Below, piece after piece: positions 14,490 through 16,382 of a DNA stretch of 16,382 nucleotides. The stretch is from CAYFXE01 sp964347035 (GTDB lineage: Bacteria > Acidobacteriota > Aminicenantia > Aminicenantales > Aminicenantaceae): NCBI GenBank assembly GCA_964347035.1, contig CAYFXE010000054.1, positions 1 through 16,382 on the forward strand, in the 5' to 3' direction. The translations under genes and the position numbers were made by a program. Within the stretch, counting starts at the first letter, position 1. Each line of letters begins with the position of its first letter. The notes beneath the pieces were generated by a model. The model did not search any database. It saw nothing but the letters and a program-made list of their open reading frames with translations, and was not told the DNA's origin.

Positions 14490-15350
14490 ATGGAGTATGA
14501 TCTCTCCGTCATTATAGTCAACTGGAATACAAGAGACTTCCTCGCTCAGTGTCTTGAATCCCTAAAAACCCATACCAAAAAAATCTCCTACGAAATCATC
14601 GTGATCGATAATTTCTCTTCTGATGGAAGCCCGGAAATGGTTGAGAGAGAATTTCCAGAGGTCTCTCTCATCAAAAGTAAAGAAAATTTGGGGTTTGGAC
14701 GAGCCAACAACCAGGGATTAGTCAATGCCCGGGGAAAATATATTCTCTTCCTAAACAGCGATGTCTCCATCAACGAAAATTGCCTGGACCTAATGTTTGA
14801 TTTTATGGAAACAAGGCCTGATGTGGGCGCTTCGGCCTGCAGGCTGACGTTTCCCGACGGCACTCTTCAGCACTCCTGCAGGACATTCCCGACTTTTAAG
14901 GTTTATTTTCTGATGCTCCTGGGCCTGAGATTTTTCATCCCGAATATGAAACCCTTCAGGGACTATCTGATGCTGGACTGGAACCACGCGGATGAAAGAG
15001 AGGTTGACCAGATTATGGGAAGCTTCATGTATATCAGGAGAAGTGTCCTAGATGAAGTCGGAAGTTTTGATGAACAATACTGGATGTACTTTGAAGAGGT
15101 CGATTTATGCTGGAGGATAAAGAGAGCGGGTTGGAAAATTGTCCATTACCCTTATGCATCAGCTATACATTTTTTATCTAAAAGCTCAGAACAATGGGGC
15201 AATATCAAGAGAACAATTGAATTCCAAAGGAGTCTATTGAAATACTTCAAAAAAAACGGAAGGATTCATGAATATTACATATTATTAGTTTTAAGTAAAA
15301 TAAAATATTTTCTCTTATTACCTGCTCTAAAAATGACCAAAAGCGTTTGA
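14490..15350 (+). CDS. GT2 glycosyltransferase, rhamnosyltransferase (WbbL)-like
   Basis: A 286-residue family 2 glycosyltransferase. It begins LSVIIVNWNTRDFLAQCL (5-22), a start typical of the WbbL/RfbF rhamnosyltransferase group. It continues with VIDNFSSDGS, ENLGFGRANNQG, FLNSDVSI (the metal site), GSFMYIRRSVLDEVGSFDE and the catalytic WMYFEEVDLCWRIKRAGW. The C-terminal tail has a basic and hydrophobic helix (about 262-283) that may rest on the membrane. The ATG at 14490 lies one base after the stop of the large fusion gene and has no strong ribosome site of its own, so translation is probably coupled. The group often transfers a deoxyhexose such as rhamnose, but the sugar cannot be fixed here, and no dTDP-rhamnose genes are in the window. 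It could be an adaptor or primer enzyme acting before the polymerase. Confidence 0.86.
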   Translation: MEYDLSVIIVNWNTRDFLAQCLESLKTHTKKISYEIIVIDNFSSDGSPEMVEREFPEVSLIKSKENLGFGRANNQGLVNARGKYILFLNSDVSINENCLDLMFDFMETRPDVGASACRLTFPDGTLQHSCRTFPTFKVYFLMLLGLRFFIPNMKPFRDYLMLDWNHADEREVDQIMGSFMYIRRSVLDEVGSFDEQYWMYFEEVDLCWRIKRAGWKIVHYPYASAIHFLSKSSEQWGNIKRTIEFQRSLLKYFKKNGRIHEYYILLVLSKIKYFLLLPALKMTKSV

Positions 15351-15386
15351 TAACAGGTCAAGTGGTTTCATTCAGCTCATAAGATC

Positions 15387-15393
15387 AGGAGGA
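15387..15393 (+). promoter_or_regulatory. Strong ribosome binding site before a TTG start
   Basis: AGGAGGA lies 4 nt before the TTG at 15398. It is one of the best Shine-Dalgarno matches in the window and supports independent translation of the last gene with a non-ATG start. Confidence 0.7.
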
Positions 15394-15397
15394 ATAG

Positions 15398-16357
15398 TTG
15401 GAAGATTCAGAAATCAAAAATATCAGAAAAAAAATATTTCAACAGATAAAAATAGCTGAAAAGAGATATGAAAATGCTTCCATCCTGATGGACGGTCAAG
15501 CGAGTGTGGATGCCATTCCGATTTTATACAAAGCCGTGAATATCGCTGTTTCTGTTCTTCTAAATTTTAAACAAAAGCCAATAAATGACTTTCTAAAAAA
15601 CATCAATTCTCTGGGAGAGGAATACAAAAAAGAAGGGATACTCGACGAAAAGACTCTTAAGATATTTCATTCGTTATCTAAAATGAATGAGGATTATAAG
15701 AGTGAAATAGAACTCAAATATGATGCCAGTGAAATCAAAGAGGTTTTTGAAAAAACAGGGGAATTCCTCGAAACGACTCGGAAATTCCTGAAGACTCGAT
15801 TGACCACTTCGAAAGAACGAGTGAGGAAAAAAAAGGCAACGAAAATACTCACAGTCTGCGGTATTCTTATAGTTTCATTCATCATTATATTATTCCTGAT
15901 TAACTTGGGGATAAAGATTTTTGGTCCGAAACACGGTCTATTGGCCCATTATTATGATAATATCAACCTTAAGGGTCCAGCAGCCGTAGAAAAGATTGAT
16001 GGGAAAATTGATTTCGGATGGGGCAGATCGAGTCCTCACCCCAGCATCACCGACAAATTCTCAGTGAGATGGGAAGGGGAATTGAAAATTGACAAGAGTG
16101 ATCATTATACATTCTACATAAACAGCGACGAGGGCACAAAATTATTTCTGGATGATAAAATGATCATAGACACGTGGTTAAACAAAAACCGGCCGGTTGA
16201 AAACTCGGGCGAACTCTATCTCGAAGAGGGCAAACACAAAATAAAATTGGAATATTTCTTCAATCAACGGCATGCCCATATAAAATTACTTTGGAGCTCT
16301 GGTTCCTTTAAAAAAAGAACGGTGAAGAGTAAATTCCTCACCCCTCCATCTGATTAA
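15398..16357 (+). CDS. Single-pass membrane protein with HEPN-like cytosolic domain and external PA14 domain
   Basis: A 319-residue protein in three parts. Residues 1-135 are all-helical and hydrophilic; the pattern (helix ending ENASILMDGQ, ILYKAVNIAVSVLL, then EYKKEGILDEKTLKIFHSLS, NEDYK, and a last EVFEKTGEFLETTRKFL helix) resembles the HEPN four-helix fold. The R-X4-6-H nuclease motif is absent, so no RNase activity is proposed. A basic stretch (RVRKKKATK, 141-149) precedes one TM helix (about 150-172), which predicts N-inside, C-outside topology. Residues about 179-316 form a PA14-type beta-sandwich: GLLAHYYDN, FSVRWEGELKI, YTFYINSDEGTKLFLDDKMIIDTW, then EEGKHKIKLEYFF and IKLLWSS. PA14 domains commonly bind carbohydrate. 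The start is TTG with a strong ribosome site. It lies 47 nt after the last transferase gene with no visible terminator, so it is probably co-transcribed. A role in docking or sensing surface glycan is inference. Confidence 0.8.
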   Translation: MEDSEIKNIRKKIFQQIKIAEKRYENASILMDGQASVDAIPILYKAVNIAVSVLLNFKQKPINDFLKNINSLGEEYKKEGILDEKTLKIFHSLSKMNEDYKSEIELKYDASEIKEVFEKTGEFLETTRKFLKTRLTTSKERVRKKKATKILTVCGILIVSFIIILFLINLGIKIFGPKHGLLAHYYDNINLKGPAAVEKIDGKIDFGWGRSSPHPSITDKFSVRWEGELKIDKSDHYTFYINSDEGTKLFLDDKMIIDTWLNKNRPVENSGELYLEEGKHKIKLEYFFNQRHAHIKLLWSSGSFKKRTVKSKFLTPPSD

Positions 16358-16382
16358 ACATTCCTAACTCATTATCGGAATA

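Noticed and set aside
1..16382. CRISPR arrays, tRNA or rRNA genes, defence islands
   Set aside because: No regularly spaced repeats, cloverleaf-like sequence or nuclease/helicase genes were seen. The HEPN-like domain lacks the catalytic motif, so it was not called as a toxin.

Overview
This window holds part of a surface-polysaccharide (O-antigen or similar glycan) biosynthesis and export locus. It comes from a Gram-negative bacterium that I cannot name from the sequence alone. The Gram-negative reading rests on a complete Wzm/Wzt ABC exporter whose ATPase carries the extra C-terminal glycan-recognition domain. All 14 recognised genes are on the + strand. The DNA is moderately AT-rich, and TTG or GTG starts are frequent. 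There is no rRNA, tRNA, CRISPR array, complete insertion sequence or phage gene. Bases 285-398 are N.

Region 1 (1-1231) is central sugar metabolism. It holds the C-terminal part of a 6-phosphofructokinase-like protein, interrupted by the N run, followed by a short transaldolase of the fructose-6-phosphate aldolase type. Region 2 (1232-4993) starts with a good sigma70-type promoter (TGGACA, 17 nt, TATGAT at 1284-1312). It then encodes a membrane-anchored polyprenyl-phosphate-type GT2 glycosyltransferase and two tandem paralogous flavoenzymes related to UDP-galactopyranose mutase. Region 3 (4994-5244) is the only sizeable gap. It carries an 83-bp element with perfect 15-bp inverted termini that looks like a REP/MITE repeat.

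Region 4 (5245-15350) is a tightly packed run of genes: a Wzx-type flippase, a GT2, a GT4, a hexapeptide-repeat acyltransferase, Wzm, Wzt, a 970-residue methyltransferase/coiled-coil/GT2/GT2 fusion, and another GT2. Gaps are 14 nt or less, or the genes overlap. Region 5 (15351-16382) encodes a membrane protein with a HEPN-like cytosolic helical domain, one transmembrane helix and an external PA14 domain.

The most interesting point is the 970-residue fusion next to Wzt. By analogy with WbdD/WbdA of E. coli O9a and WbbB of Klebsiella/Raoultella O12, it could combine a chain-capping methyltransferase, a coiled-coil length ruler and a two-domain polymerase in one chain. The cap would then be read by the Wzt C-terminal domain. 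The coiled coil contains an internal 28-residue (four-heptad) duplication. Also notable are the coexistence of Wzx and Wzm/Wzt, the paired mutase-like flavoenzymes and the HEPN-like/PA14 membrane protein. No initiating phosphoglycosyltransferase, Wzy polymerase or WaaL ligase is visible, so the locus probably extends beyond the window or uses genes elsewhere.
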